From Lentzea xinjiangensis (lineage in GTDB: Bacteria; Actinomycetota; Actinomycetes; Mycobacteriales; Pseudonocardiaceae), in contig NZ_FOFR01000001.1 in NCBI RefSeq assembly GCF_900110955.1, forward strand, positions 354,400 to 418,399: a DNA stretch of 64,000 nt, given 5' to 3'. The position numbers and the translations under genes are program-made. Positions 9,370-20,990 of the stretch are shown piece after piece. The notes beneath the pieces are model-generated. The model made no database searches. It was not told the DNA's origin and worked only from the letters and a program-made list of their open reading frames with translations. Within the stretch, counting starts at the first letter, position 1. Each line of letters starts with the position of its first letter.

Positions 9370-10545
9370 TTAGTCCAGCGTGAACGGGTCGTACTTGATC
9401 CGGTCCAGCGGCGTTCCGGCGACCAGCATGCGGGACACCGTCGACCTGATCATGGCGGGGCTGCCGCAGACCAGGACGTCGCGGTCCTCCCACGCGCCGT
9501 AGCGGGTGACCACGTCGGCGAGGCTGCCCTGCTCGACCCCCCGGACACCGGGGTCCGACTCCAGCACCGGCACGACCGTGAGCCACGGGTTCGTGGTCGC
9601 GATGCGTTGCAGGTTGTCGAGGTCGTAGAGGTCCTCGCGGGTGCGGCCGCCGTAGAACAGGTGCACGCGCGGGTTCTCGCCGTACTGCGCCATCTCGTCG
9701 ATCATGGCGTGCATCGGCGCGACGCCCGTGCCACCGGCCACCATCAGGATGTCCGACCCGGACGTGCGGTCGACCGAGAGACGTCCCATCGGCGGGCCGA
9801 TGCGCCAGGTGTCGCCGGCCTGCGTGTGGCCGACCACCGACCGCGACACCCAGCCGCCGTCGACGGACCGGATGTGGAACTCGATGACGCCGTCCTCACG
9901 CGGGGCGTTCGCCGGCGAGTAGTACCGCCACAGGCGCTTGCGCTGCGGCGTCTCCACGCTGACGTACTGCCCTGCGCGGTAGTTGACCGGGTGGTCGGGC
10001 TGCAGCCGCACGACGGCGAGGTCCCACGAGACGCGCTGGTGCTCCAGCACCGTCGCGTGCCAGTACGCGGGCCCGGTGTCGGCGTCCGCGGCCTCCTGCA
10101 TGGCCCGTGCCATCAGCGTGTAGGCCTCGGCCCACGCCATCTCGACCTTGGGCGTCCAGGCGGGACCGGAGAACTTCTTCACCGCGGACAGCAGCGCCGT
10201 CCCGACCGCCTCGTAGTGGACGTTGATGACACCGAACTTGCGGTGGTCGCGGCCCAGCTGGCGCAGGAACGGGATGAGGTCGTCCGGGCGGTCGACCATC
10301 TGCACGACGTGCACGAGGGCGCGCAGCAGGCGGCTGCGTTGCACCTCCATGTTCGCGGGGAACATCTCGCGTGTGGCGGGCGAGAGCGAGAAGAGCATGC
10401 CGTAGAAGAACTTCGCCACTTCTTCGGCGTGCGGCTCCACCACCGCGAAGCTCTCCCGGATCATCCGCACCATCGCGGTGACACCAGGCGGAGGTTCTCG
10501 GTGGGGCGGGGTAGGGATGGGGCTCAGCACAGCGTTCGCAGTCAT
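9370..10545 (-). CDS. Flavohemoprotein-like globin/FAD/NAD reductase
   Basis: 391 residues from the ATG at 10545. The N-terminal half is a globin domain: [20 protein letters not shown], a proximal His in [10 protein letters not shown], and [15 protein letters not shown]. The C-terminal half is a ferredoxin-NADP reductase module with the FAD motif RYYSPAN, the NAD motif [14 protein letters not shown], and a final DPFTLD. Flavohemoglobins oxidise nitric oxide to nitrate with NAD(P)H, or act as oxygen sensors or reductases. The order globin-FAD-NAD fits, but the exact substrate is not proven. The product is cytoplasmic. It is divergent from an FMN-binding protein and stops just before the glyA riboswitch. 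Confidence 0.9.
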   Translation of the reverse strand: MTANAVLSPIPTPPHREPPPGVTAMVRMIRESFAVVEPHAEEVAKFFYGMLFSLSPATREMFPANMEVQRSRLLRALVHVVQMVDRPDDLIPFLRQLGRDHRKFGVINVHYEAVGTALLSAVKKFSGPAWTPKVEMAWAEAYTLMARAMQEAADADTGPAYWHATVLEHQRVSWDLAVVRLQPDHPVNYRAGQYVSVETPQRKRLWRYYSPANAPREDGVIEFHIRSVDGGWVSRSVVGHTQAGDTWRIGPPMGRLSVDRTSGSDILMVAGGTGVAPMHAMIDEMAQYGENPRVHLFYGGRTREDLYDLDNLQRIATTNPWLTVVPVLESDPGVRGVEQGSLADVVTRYGAWEDRDVLVCGSPAMIRSTVSRMLVAGTPLDRIKYDPFTLD

Positions 10546-10776
10546 GGTCCGCGCGCAGTCTCCACGTTCTGGTTGGCGCCGGCAAGGCGCGGTCGTCCTC
10601 GTCAAGCATCCGTCCCCCGACAGGGTGGACAGTAACCCCTGAACGGGCTCTTCGACTCCTTGATGCCACCTTCGAGCGAAGTACGGTTACTCTACGCAAC
10701 TAGTTGCTAGCTCAACAGTGTGAATGTGAGGCCCCGTCTGTACCGGGTTGCATGCTTGCGTGCGACGGTTAGGCGC
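10546..10776. promoter_or_regulatory. Divergent promoter region with palindrome GCAACTAGTTGC
   Basis: 231 bases between the flavohemoprotein and FMN-binding genes. A 12-bp perfect palindrome lies at 10696-10707. The same CAACTA/TAGTTG half-sites recur before the MFS gene at 11563-11582, so one regulator may serve both. No gene is supported here; the frame of the plus-strand gene is open from 10720 but lacks a ribosome site there. Confidence 0.55.
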
Positions 10777-11409
10777 GTGTCCCTGCCTGAGTTGACTGAA
10801 ACCACCTCCTCCAACCGTGTCGAGCTGCCTGGCTCACGCGGTGAGCACTTCCTCCAATGTGCCCTGGAGACCCAGGACCGCGCTACACGCTTCTACTCAG
10901 ACCAGGTCCTGGACCACCTCAACCCCGCGATGGCCGAGTTCGTCGCCCGGATGGAGATGGCGTTCATCTCGACCGCCGACGCGGACGGCGAGTGCGACTC
11001 GACCCTGCGGGCGGGGCCCGCGGGGTTCATCCAGGTCATCGACCCCCGGACCGTCGTGTACCCGGAGTACCGGGGCAACGGCGTGATGGCGTCGCTGGGC
11101 AACATCATGGAGAACCCGCACGTCGGGATGCTGATGGTGGACTTCACCGAGGACCTGATCGGGCTGCACGTGAACGGGCGCGCCCGGATCGCTCCCCGGG
11201 AGGAGTTCGCGGAGTTCGCGGGGGAGGACCGCCGGATCGAGCGGTGGGTGGTGGTGTCCGTCCAGGAGGCCTACATCCACTGCCGCAAGCACATCCCCCG
11301 GATGGTGCCGGTCGATCGCGTCCGGCACTGGGGGACTGACGACACCAAGCGGAAGGGTGGCGACTTCTTCGGCGTCAAGGCCGACAAGACGAGCAACGCG
11401 AAGGACTGA
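10777..11409 (+). CDS. Pyridoxamine 5'-phosphate oxidase-like FMN-binding protein
   Basis: About 210 residues from the GTG at 10777; an upstream GTG at 10720 would add 19 residues. The core matches the PNPOx-like split beta-barrel fold: MEMAFISTADADGECDST, GPAGFIQVIDPRTVVYPEY, GNGVMASLGNIMENPHVGML, FTEDLIGLHVNGRARI. The C-terminus has EAYIHCRKHIPRM, typical of the subgroup often found with flavohemoproteins and ferredoxin reductases. It probably binds FMN or F420 as a dimer; the substrate is unknown. It is divergent from the flavohemoprotein gene, suggesting shared stress-related control. Confidence 0.85.
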   Translation: MSLPELTETTSSNRVELPGSRGEHFLQCALETQDRATRFYSDQVLDHLNPAMAEFVARMEMAFISTADADGECDSTLRAGPAGFIQVIDPRTVVYPEYRGNGVMASLGNIMENPHVGMLMVDFTEDLIGLHVNGRARIAPREEFAEFAGEDRRIERWVVVSVQEAYIHCRKHIPRMVPVDRVRHWGTDDTKRKGGDFFGVKADKTSNAKD

Positions 11410-11414
11410 CCGCC

Positions 11415-11464
11415 CGCGACGGCCCCCGCCTTCCCCTGACACGCGGAAGGCGGGGGCCGTCGCG
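11415..11464 (+). terminator. Strong hairpin terminator after the FMN-binding gene
   Basis: A 20-bp perfect stem (11415-11434 with 11445-11464) surrounds a 10-base loop. It starts 6 bases after the stop codon. It isolates this gene from the downstream transporter. Confidence 0.88.
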
Positions 11465-11562
11465 CGTCAGGACGGCGAGACCGGGGCTCGAGCGCCGGCC
11501 GCGACCCTCGGTGTGACCGATCAGCCACCGGATTAGTTGGCCTAGCTAAGTATCTCCAGATA

Positions 11563-11582
11563 TAGTTGTATTGCATCAACTA
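11563..11582. promoter_or_regulatory. Inverted repeat TAGTTG-N8-CAACTA before the MFS gene
   Basis: TAGTTG (11563-11568) and CAACTA (11577-11582) are perfect complements with 8 bases between. The site ends just before the ribosome binding site (11588-11595). A repressor here, for example of MarR type, would block the exporter promoter. No regulator gene is adjacent. Confidence 0.55.
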
Positions 11583-11598
11583 ACTACTGGAGGTGTGC

Positions 11599-13257
11599 TT
11601 GAACCGGCCCTCGTCGCATCGGGAGATCCTCGAAGCGCTGTCCGGCATCTGGGTGGCGCTGCTCGTCGCGATCCTCAGCTCCACCATCGTCTCGAACGCC
11701 CTCCCGACGATCCTGGCCGAGCTCAAGGGCACGCAGACCCAGTACACCTGGGTCATCACCTCGATGTTGCTCGCGTCCACCGCCAGCACGCCGTTGTGGG
11801 GCAAGCTCGCGGACCTCTTCGACAAGAAGCTGCTGCTGCAGAGCGGCATCGTGCTGTTCGTGATCGGCTCGGTGCTCTCCGGGCTCAGCCAGAACATGGA
11901 GCAGCTCATCGCGTTCCGGGTCGTCCAAGGGCTCGGCATGGGCGGCGTGCAGGCGCTCGGCCAGGTCGTGGTCGGGGCGCTGCTCAGCCCGAGGGAGCGC
12001 GGGCGGTACAGCGGCTACACCGGCATGGTGATCTCCGCGGGCACCGTGGGCGGGCCGCTCGCCGGCGGGTTCCTGGTCGACTGGCCCGGCTGGCGCTGGT
12101 GCTTCTTCGTCTGCGTGCCGCTGGCGCTCGTGGCGCTGGTCGTGCTGCACAAGACGCTGCACCTGCCCGTCAGCAGGCAGCACGTGAAGATCGACTACCT
12201 CGGGGCGACGCTGATCACCGGTGGGGTGAGCCTGGTGCTGATGTGGGTGTCGTTCGCGGGCAAGGACTTCGCCTGGCTCTCCGCGGAGAGCGCGTTGTTC
12301 GCCGGCGGGGCGCTGCTCGCGGTCGTGGGGGCCTACTTCGTCGAGCGCCGCGCGTCGGCGCCGGTCATCCCCCTGCACCTGTTCCGGAACCGGACCGTGG
12401 TGCTGGCGATGCTGGGTGGCGTCGCGGTGGGCACGGCGATGTTCGGGGCCTCGGTGTTCATGGGGCAGTACTTCCAGATCGCGCGCGGGTTCTCACCCAC
12501 GAAGGCCGGGCTGCTCACCGTGCCGCTGGTGCTCGGGCTGAGCATCTCCAGCACGGTCAGCGGGCAGCTGATCGCGCGGAGCGGCAGGTGGAAGAGCTAC
12601 CTGGTCTGGGGCGCGTTCTCGCTGGTGGCCGGCCTGGCGCTGCTCGGGACGATCGACCACGGCACGAACCTGGTGCTGATGGGCGCCTACCTGCTGCTGG
12701 TCGGCGTCGGGATCGGGCTGACCATGCAGAACCTGGTCCTGGCCGTGCAGAACGGCGTGGGCATGGCGGACCTCGGCGCGGCCAGCTCCACGGCCACGTT
12801 CCTGCGGTCGCTGGGCGGGACGGCCGGCGTCTCGGTCCTCGGGGCGGTCCTGGCCGCCAGGGTGAGCACGACGACGCTCGACGCCGGTTCCCTCTCGCCG
12901 GTCGTGCGGGACTCCTACGGCGACGCGATGGGTGAGTTGTTCCTCATCGCCGCCGGTCTCGCGGTGTTCACCGTGATCGCGGTGCTGATGATCAAGGAGC
13001 AGCCGCTGCGGGACTCGGTGGACATCACTCCAACGGGTTCTGGCGAACTGCCGGTCGCCACTGAACTTGCTTCACCTGTGGATACTGACCAGCGGGTTGT
13101 GGACAACTCCCGACCCGCTGTGGACAAGCTGTTGGTGCTTTCGAGTGACGGGGATCAAGCGGTCGCGGCGCGTTCGGCTGCGCTGCGTTCGACGCAGAAC
13201 TCGTTGCCCTCGGGATCGCGCATCGTGACCCAGCCGGTGCCGTCGGGCCTGCGCTGA
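11599..13257 (+). CDS. MFS drug exporter, EmrB/QacA (14-helix) type
   Basis: About 552 residues. Proton-driven efflux of hydrophobic drugs across the membrane is the family role. About 14 hydrophobic segments are visible. Motif A-like WGKLADLFDKKLLL follows helix 2, and motif C-like TGMVISAGTVGGPLAGGFLV lies in helix 5, which marks antiporters. I choose the TTG at 11599 because TGGAGGTG ends 3 bases before it; the GTG at 11593 lies inside that ribosome site. The last 80 residues or so are hydrophilic and run 103 bases into the convergent VOC gene, which is unusual. Confidence 0.88.
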   Translation: MNRPSSHREILEALSGIWVALLVAILSSTIVSNALPTILAELKGTQTQYTWVITSMLLASTASTPLWGKLADLFDKKLLLQSGIVLFVIGSVLSGLSQNMEQLIAFRVVQGLGMGGVQALGQVVVGALLSPRERGRYSGYTGMVISAGTVGGPLAGGFLVDWPGWRWCFFVCVPLALVALVVLHKTLHLPVSRQHVKIDYLGATLITGGVSLVLMWVSFAGKDFAWLSAESALFAGGALLAVVGAYFVERRASAPVIPLHLFRNRTVVLAMLGGVAVGTAMFGASVFMGQYFQIARGFSPTKAGLLTVPLVLGLSISSTVSGQLIARSGRWKSYLVWGAFSLVAGLALLGTIDHGTNLVLMGAYLLLVGVGIGLTMQNLVLAVQNGVGMADLGAASSTATFLRSLGGTAGVSVLGAVLAARVSTTTLDAGSLSPVVRDSYGDAMGELFLIAAGLAVFTVIAVLMIKEQPLRDSVDITPTGSGELPVATELASPVDTDQRVVDNSRPAVDKLLVLSSDGDQAVAARSAALRSTQNSLPSGSRIVTQPVPSGLR

Positions 13258-13538
13258 TCGTCGTGGATCGTCGCGCCGATGCCGAGGAGGCGCTCGACCT
13301 CCTCGTCGCGGGTGCTGTCGGTGGGCTGCAGGTCGAGGTGCAGGCGGTTCTTGACGGTCTTGGCCTCGGGGACCTCGATGAAGAGGTAGCGGATGCCGCT
13401 CGGCAGGGTGATCAGGCACTCCGGGTCGGCGGGGTTGTCCTCCGGGTCCAGCGGCAGGCCGAGGACCTGGCTCCACCACGAGGCGATCTCGTACGCGTTC
13501 CGGGCGTCGACTGTGACGTTGTGAATGGTCGAGGTCAT
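13155..13538 (-). CDS. VOC-family (glyoxalase-like) protein
   Basis: 127 residues from the ATG at 13538, the normal length for a one-domain VOC protein. The sequence shows VTVDARNAYEIASWWSQVLG, PSGIRYLFIEVPE, KNRLHLDLQPTD and VTMRDPEGNEFCVE, which is the beta-alpha-beta-beta-beta pattern with metal-ligand positions His (in HLDL) and Glu (in NEFCVE). The substrate is not evident. The frame stays open upstream to 14156 only as a shadow of clpB. It overlaps the MFS gene tail to tail. Confidence 0.88.
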   Translation of the reverse strand: MTSTIHNVTVDARNAYEIASWWSQVLGLPLDPEDNPADPECLITLPSGIRYLFIEVPEAKTVKNRLHLDLQPTDSTRDEEVERLLGIGATIHDDQRRPDGTGWVTMRDPEGNEFCVERSAAERAATA

Positions 13539-13604
13539 TCGTTGATCTTCGCCGAACCGGTGCTCGTGGACACGCGATTTCGGGACGTTCGTCACGTTCT
13601 TGTA

Positions 13605-13625
13605 GTTGAGCGGAACAGGCTCAAC
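13605..13625. promoter_or_regulatory. HAIR element before clpB
   Basis: GTTGAGC, seven bases, GCTCAAC. The arms are perfectly complementary and the spacing equals the HspR operator consensus. It lies about 59 bases upstream of the clpB ATG, so clpB should belong to the HspR regulon as in Streptomyces and mycobacteria. Confidence 0.88.
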
Positions 13626-13683
13626 TTTTCTGACGTTGTGCGGGATGATGGTCCATGCTGGTGGCTGACCACGAGGTGGAGGA

Positions 13684-16266
<2,583 letters not shown>

Positions 16267-16282
16267 GCCGTGCCGAGTCCGG

Positions 16283-16320
16283 CGGTGTGAGGGGGATCCG
16301 GCCGGGTCCCCCTCACACCG
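16283..16320. terminator. Bidirectional terminator between clpB and aldo/keto reductase
   Basis: A 14-bp perfect stem (16283-16296 with 16307-16320) around a 10-base loop lies between the two convergent stop codons and can serve both genes. Confidence 0.88.
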
Positions 16321-16323
16321 CTG

Positions 16324-17379
16324 TCAGCGGCTTTCCACCTTCAGGTCCCCCGTCGTCACCGCGCGGATGTGCTCCCCGGCGAGCAGGTCGTGCGGGTAGC
16401 CGAGGTCCACCGCGCCGACCTCGTCGAGGCGAGCCACCTGAGCGGCGCTGAGCTCGACCTCCAGGGCGTCCAGGTTCCCCCGGAGCTGCTCGGGGGTGCG
16501 GGCGCCGATCACGGGCGCCGTCACGCCGGGGCGTTGCAGCACCCACGCCAGCGCGACCTGCGCCGGGGCGCGTTCCACCTCCGCGGCGACCTCCCGCACG
16601 GTGCCGGCGATGGCGAGGGTGCGTTCGGTGACCATGCCCAGAGCGGCGTTGAAGCTCTTGCGGGAGCTCTCACCGGAGGCGGGCGGGGCACCGGTCAGGT
16701 CGGCGTTGCCGTACTTGCCGGAGAGGACGCCGCCGCCCAGCGGCGAGAACGGGGTCACGCCCAGGCCCATCGCCCGCGCCATCGGGATCAGGTCGCGTTC
16801 GGCGCCGCGGTTGATCAGGCTGTACTCGACCTGCAACGCCACCAGCGGAGCCCAGCCCCGCAGGTCGGCGGTCGCCTGCATGCGGGAGATCTCCCAGGCG
16901 GGCGCGTTGGACATCGCCACGTACAGCACCTTGCCCTGGCGGACCAGGTCGTCCAGGCCGCGCAGGACCTCCTCCGCCGACGTCCGGAAGTCCCACACGT
17001 GCACGAAGAGCACGTCGAGGTAGTCGGTGCGGAGCTGCCGCAGGCTGTTCTCCACCGACGCGAACAGGTTCTTGCGGTGGGCGCCCCCGGAGTTCGGGTC
17101 GCCGGGACGGCGCTGGGTCGAGTACTTCGTCGCCAGCACCAGGCCCTCGCGGCGGTCGCGGGTGAACTCGCCCAGCATGCGCTCGGAGCTGCCGTAGGCG
17201 CTGGCGGTGTCGATGAAGTTGCCGCCGCGCTCGACGTAGAGGTCGAACAGCTCGCGTGCGACGTCCTGCTCGGCGCCCCAGCCCGTCTCCGTGCCGAAGG
17301 TCGCCGTGCCCAGGGCCAGCGGGGAGACCCGCAGCCCGGAGCGGCCCAGCAGCCGGTAGGTGTCGAGGGTGAGCGGCAT
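16324..17379 (-). CDS. Aldo/keto reductase
   Basis: 351 residues from the ATG at 17379, preceded by AGGAGGA. NADPH-dependent reduction of carbonyls is the family activity. Motifs include GNFIDTASAYGSSERMLGEF (catalytic Asp and Tyr), VLATKYS (Lys) and DYLDVLFVHVWD (His), then VAMSNAPAWEISRM and TPFSPLGGGVLSGKY for cofactor binding. The substrate is unknown. The frame is open to 18393 but only as a shadow of the divergent gene. The adjacent XRE regulator, 114 bases away on the other strand, probably controls it. Confidence 0.92.
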   Translation of the reverse strand: MPLTLDTYRLLGRSGLRVSPLALGTATFGTETGWGAEQDVARELFDLYVERGGNFIDTASAYGSSERMLGEFTRDRREGLVLATKYSTQRRPGDPNSGGAHRKNLFASVENSLRQLRTDYLDVLFVHVWDFRTSAEEVLRGLDDLVRQGKVLYVAMSNAPAWEISRMQATADLRGWAPLVALQVEYSLINRGAERDLIPMARAMGLGVTPFSPLGGGVLSGKYGNADLTGAPPASGESSRKSFNAALGMVTERTLAIAGTVREVAAEVERAPAQVALAWVLQRPGVTAPVIGARTPEQLRGNLDALEVELSAAQVARLDEVGAVDLGYPHDLLAGEHIRAVTTGDLKVESR

Positions 17380-17493
17380 CGGGGTCCTCCTGTGCTCGTG
17401 TGCGTCGGCGACCAGCCTGCGAGCACCGCGGACGAGCGGTAAGGGAGGCGGCTTCCTGGGAACACCCGTCCTACCCGGCCGGTTGGACCGGTC

Positions 17494-18339
17494 ATGGTCA
17501 CCGGCACCGCGGACGTCACGCACGAGCTGGCCGCCTTCCTGCGGACCCGGCGTGAACGCCTCGACCCGCGCGAGCTCGGGCTGCCGCCGCGCCGGCAGAC
17601 CCGGCGCACGCCGGGGCTGCGCAGGGAGGAGGTCGCCGAGCTGGCCGGGATCAGCGTCGACTACGTCGTGCGGCTGGAGCAGGCCCGCGGGCTGCGGCCC
17701 TCGGCGGACGTGGTGGAGGCGCTGGCCGGGGCGTTGCGCCTGACCCCCGACGAACGCGCCTACCTGTTCGGCCTGGCCCGGCAGCACCCCCGCGACGCGG
17801 GCGGGCCCGCCACCGCCGCGGCGCCGCCGCTGGCCCGGCTCGTCGAGGACCTGTCGCCGCGACCGGCCATGCTGATGAACCACCGCTTCGACGTCCTGGC
17901 CTGGAACAGCGCGATGGCGAGGTTGTTCGTCGACTTCGGCGCCCTGCCGCCGGGCAGGCGCAACGCGATCTGGGTGTGCCTGGTGCACCCCGGGATGCGC
18001 GAGCGCTACGTCGACCGCGGGAGCGTCGTGCGGGACGGCGTGGCCCACCTGCGCACCGCGTGGGCGGCGCACCCGGAGGACCGGGTGCTCGCCGCCCTCA
18101 TCGCCGAGTGCGCCACCCGCGACGAGGAGTTCGCGCGGTTGTGGGACGCGCGCGACGTCAAGCTCAACGGCCGGGGGCGCAAGCTGCTGCGGCACCCGGA
18201 CGTCGGCGTGATCGAGGTGGAGTTCGAGACGCTCAGGCCGGTCCAGGACCCGGACCAGGTGCTGGTGGTCCACCGCGCCGCGGACGAGGACAGCCAGTCC
18301 GCACTGGACCGGTTGTGCGCCCTCGACCAGGTCGAATAG
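17494..18339 (+). CDS. XRE-family regulator with MmyB-like ligand domain
   Basis: 281 residues. The N-terminal XRE helix-turn-helix is clear: LRREEVAELAGISVDYVVRL and EQARGLRPSADVVEALAGAL. The C-terminal part (about 100-270) resembles the MmyB-like PAS fold: LMNHRFDVLAWNSAMARLF, then HPGMRERYVD and LRHPDVGVIEVEFETL. This architecture is common in actinobacteria next to aldo/keto reductases or SDRs that it regulates. The ATG at 17494 is the first in frame. Confidence 0.92.
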   Translation: MVTGTADVTHELAAFLRTRRERLDPRELGLPPRRQTRRTPGLRREEVAELAGISVDYVVRLEQARGLRPSADVVEALAGALRLTPDERAYLFGLARQHPRDAGGPATAAAPPLARLVEDLSPRPAMLMNHRFDVLAWNSAMARLFVDFGALPPGRRNAIWVCLVHPGMRERYVDRGSVVRDGVAHLRTAWAAHPEDRVLAALIAECATRDEEFARLWDARDVKLNGRGRKLLRHPDVGVIEVEFETLRPVQDPDQVLVVHRAADEDSQSALDRLCALDQVE

Positions 18340-18405
18340 GGCATCCGGCGCACGACGCGCGGAAGTGATCTTCGTTCCTCGGGCCGGACCCACTACGCTT
18401 CAGCT

Positions 18406-19140
18406 GTGGGCATACCGGCGTGGGTCTGGTTCACCGTCGCCGCGGTGGCGGGTGTGGCGGGGTTCGCCCTGCTCGCGACCGACCGGGCGCAACGAACCGC
18501 GCGTAATCGTGAACGGCGCCGTTGGGCTGCCCTCCGCGGCTGGCAGTTCGAGGAGACAGACCACGTGCTGCCGACTCGCTGGGAAGCGGGCGCCATCGCG
18601 TACTACGGCACCGGGCTCGCCCGGGACGTGGTCGCGGGCTCCACCTTCACCGCGGACGGGCGGCGGCAGGTCTACGTGCTCGACCACGAGACCGGCGGCA
18701 AGGTCAACTCGGTGCTGGTCGGCGTGCGCTGCCGCAGGGCGTTGTCCGTGGTCATCGAGCTGTGGCTGTCGACGGTGCCGTTCCAGCGGGACAACGACAA
18801 GATGCCGATGCCGGACCTGCTCGGGCCGGTGGGCTCGCGGTACGCGTTCGTCACCGACGTCCCGGCCGCGCGCAAGATCATCACGCCGGACCTGATCGAC
18901 GCGGCCGAGGAGATCGGCGGCGACGTCACGGTCGTGTGGATGGAGAACGACTGGGTGCTGGCCGCCGCGCCGCCGAACTCGTCGCCCGCCCGCCTGGAAC
19001 GGCTGCTGCGCGACGTCGGCGAGCTCGCGGACGTCATCGACCCGTTCGACCCGGACCCCTCCGAGCGGGAGGAACCGGCGGAGCGGGAGGACGAGGGCGG
19101 CGAGGTCTACCGCCCGTCGTTCGGCCGCAAGCAGCAGTGA
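18406..19140 (+). CDS. Membrane-anchored hypothetical protein, 244 aa
   Basis: A GTG start at 18406 gives one N-terminal membrane helix (PAWVWFTVAAVAGVAGFALL) followed by a basic stretch (DRAQRTARNRERRRW), so the soluble domain should face the cytoplasm. The soluble part (residues 45-215: LRGWQFEETDHVLPTRWEAG, YVLDHETGGKVNSVLVGVRC) looks like a single alpha/beta domain. The tail is acidic. I do not recognise the family; similar short membrane-anchored proteins are frequent in Pseudonocardiaceae. No operon partner is obvious: the next gene starts 54 bases on. Confidence 0.75.
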   Translation: MGIPAWVWFTVAAVAGVAGFALLATDRAQRTARNRERRRWAALRGWQFEETDHVLPTRWEAGAIAYYGTGLARDVVAGSTFTADGRRQVYVLDHETGGKVNSVLVGVRCRRALSVVIELWLSTVPFQRDNDKMPMPDLLGPVGSRYAFVTDVPAARKIITPDLIDAAEEIGGDVTVVWMENDWVLAAAPPNSSPARLERLLRDVGELADVIDPFDPDPSEREEPAEREDEGGEVYRPSFGRKQQ

Positions 19141-19194
19141 TCTGATCCTCGGCGGTCTTCGGCCGCGGCGGCTTTCCGACTACCGTGCGATGGC

Positions 19195-19968
19195 ATGCCA
19201 ACCGCACTGGTGACCGGATCGACCGTCGGGATCGGGGCCGCCTTCGCCCGCAGGCTCGCGGCGGAGGGGTACGACCTCGTCCTGGTCGCGCGCACCGCGC
19301 CCGCACTCGAAGAACTCGCGAAGCAGCTGCACGACCGCCACGGCGTCCACGTCGACGTCCTGCCGGCCGACCTGAGCGACCACGGCGAGCGCGCCGAGGT
19401 CGAGGCGCGGCTCACCGAGTCGCCCGTCGACCTCCTCGTCAACAACGCGGGCTTCGCGAGCACCGGCGAGTTCTTCGCGGCCGACGTCGAGAAGCTGCAG
19501 GCCCAGCTCGACGTGAACGTCGCCACCGTGCTGCGCCTGTCCAGGGCCGCCATCCCCGGCATGATCGCCAGGGGCAGGGGCGACGTGGTCAACGTGTCGA
19601 GCGTCGCGAGCTTCCTGCCCGGCCGCGGCACCAGCTACAGCGCCGACAAGGCGTGGGTGACAGCGTTCTCGGAGGGCATGTCCCTCGCGGTCGGCGACTC
19701 CGGCGTGCGGGTCATGGCCCTGTGCCCCGGTTTCGTGAAGACCGAGTTCCACAAGCGCGCGAACATCGACATGTCGAAGACGCCGGACTGGCTCTACGTC
19801 GACGTCGACCGGCTCGTCCACGAGGGCCTGCGCGACCTGCGCCGCGGCAAGGTGCTGTCGGTCCCCGGCGCCCAGTACAAGGCGATCGTGGGCGTCACGA
19901 AGGTGCTGCCGCGGTCGCTGGTGCGCAGGATGGCCTCGCGCTTCGCGGGTGGTCGCGGACGCACGTGA
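19195..19968 (+). CDS. Short-chain dehydrogenase/reductase
   Basis: 257 residues, classical SDR length. The cofactor motif [16 protein letters not shown] is the TGxxxGIG variant. NNAG occurs in [15 protein letters not shown], the catalytic Ser in [13 protein letters not shown], and the YxxxK pair in SYSADKAW. The C-terminal region ([19 protein letters not shown]) resembles DltE/YqjQ-type SDRs. The substrate is unknown. The ATG at 19195 fits the N-terminal beta strand. pyrE follows after 27 bases on the same strand. Confidence 0.93.
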   Translation: MPTALVTGSTVGIGAAFARRLAAEGYDLVLVARTAPALEELAKQLHDRHGVHVDVLPADLSDHGERAEVEARLTESPVDLLVNNAGFASTGEFFAADVEKLQAQLDVNVATVLRLSRAAIPGMIARGRGDVVNVSSVASFLPGRGTSYSADKAWVTAFSEGMSLAVGDSGVRVMALCPGFVKTEFHKRANIDMSKTPDWLYVDVDRLVHEGLRDLRRGKVLSVPGAQYKAIVGVTKVLPRSLVRRMASRFAGGRGRT

Positions 19969-19995
19969 CGCCCGCGTGTGCGAAGGTAGCGACCT

Positions 19996-20562
19996 GTGCG
20001 AACTGAAGTGGTCTTGGACGCGAACGCGAAGTCGGAGCTCGCCCGCCTGGTGAGCGAGTTGGCCGTCGTGCACGGCAAGGTGACCCTCTCCAGCGGCAAG
20101 GAAGCCGACTACTACGTCGACCTGCGGCGGGCGACGCTGCACCACGCGGCGGCACCGCTGATCGGCAGGCTGCTGCGGCAGCTCACCAGCGACTGGGACT
20201 TCGTCGCGGTCGGCGGCCTCACGCTCGGCGCCGACCCCGTCGCCTACGCGATGATGCACTCCGCCGCGGCCGCCGGGGACGTGCTCGACGCGTTCGTGGT
20301 GCGCAAGGCCAGCAAGGCGCACGGCATGCAGCGGCAGATCGAGGGCATCGACGTGCGCGGTCAGCGCGTGCTCGCCGTCGAGGACACCTCCACCACCGGT
20401 GGCTCGGTGCTGACGGCCGTCGCGGCGCTGCGCGAGCACGGGGCCGAGGTCGTGGGTGTCGCCACCGTCGTCGACCGGGGTACGGGCGCCAAGGAGGCCA
20501 TCGAGGCCGAGGGTCTGCCGTACCGATACCTGCTCGACCTGAACGACCTCGGGCTCGCCTGA
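19996..20562 (+). CDS. pyrE: Orotate phosphoribosyltransferase
   Basis: 188 residues from a GTG start. It makes OMP from orotate and PRPP in de novo pyrimidine synthesis. Motifs are LSSGKEADYYVDLRRATL, VGGLTLGADPVAYAM, FVVRKASKAHGMQRQIEG (catalytic loop) and the PRPP site VLAVEDTSTTGGSVLTAV (about residue 124). It is a normal-length bacterial PyrE with no fused OMP decarboxylase. Confidence 0.97.
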   Translation: MRTEVVLDANAKSELARLVSELAVVHGKVTLSSGKEADYYVDLRRATLHHAAAPLIGRLLRQLTSDWDFVAVGGLTLGADPVAYAMMHSAAAAGDVLDAFVVRKASKAHGMQRQIEGIDVRGQRVLAVEDTSTTGGSVLTAVAALREHGAEVVGVATVVDRGTGAKEAIEAEGLPYRYLLDLNDLGLA

Positions 20563-20612
20563 GGTTTTGCCGAGAGCGCTTCGAGTCACCCCGTCCTAGT
20601 CTGGAGGGCGGG

Positions 20613-20990
20613 GTGGTGCGAATGGCTGGGGTCTTCGCGGAAGCGGTCGTGGTTCTGCACTTCGCTGTGCTCGCGTTCCTGCTCGTGGGCGGCTTTCTCG
20701 CGTGGCGGTGGCGGTGGGTGATCTACCCGCACCTGGCGCTGGGCGCGTGGGCGGTCCTCAGCGCGGTGACGCCCACGGTCTGCCCGCTCACGGTGTGGGA
20801 GAACCACTTCCGGGAGGAGGCCGGGAGGCCGCTGCTCGGGACCGGGTTCATCGACCACTACATCGACGGCGTCTGGTACCCGGAGAGCGCGTCGACGCTG
20901 GTGCAGCTGGTGCTCGGGGCGGTCGTGCTGGCCTCGTGGATCGGCTTCTACGCTGGCGGGCGTGCTGCTCGAAGGCTTTCACACGGTTAA
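20613..20990 (+). CDS. DUF2784-family membrane protein
   Basis: 125 residues with three or four hydrophobic helices. The pattern matches DUF2784: VVVLHFAVLAFLLVGGFLAW, PTVCPLTVWENHFREEAG, FIDHYIDGVWYP. The conserved Cys-Pro-Leu-Thr and acidic residues between the helices are visible. Function is unknown. I chose GTG at 20613 because GGAGG lies 5 bases upstream; the ATG at 20622 would be too far from it. The next gene overlaps it by 29 bases. Confidence 0.88.
   Translation: MVRMAGVFAEAVVVLHFAVLAFLLVGGFLAWRWRWVIYPHLALGAWAVLSAVTPTVCPLTVWENHFREEAGRPLLGTGFIDHYIDGVWYPESASTLVQLVLGAVVLASWIGFYAGGRAARRLSHG

Noticed and set aside
16324..18393. Very long aldo/keto reductase frame reaching 18393
   Set aside because: The part beyond 17379 is a shadow of the XRE regulator; the ribosome site and conserved N-terminus place the start at 17379.
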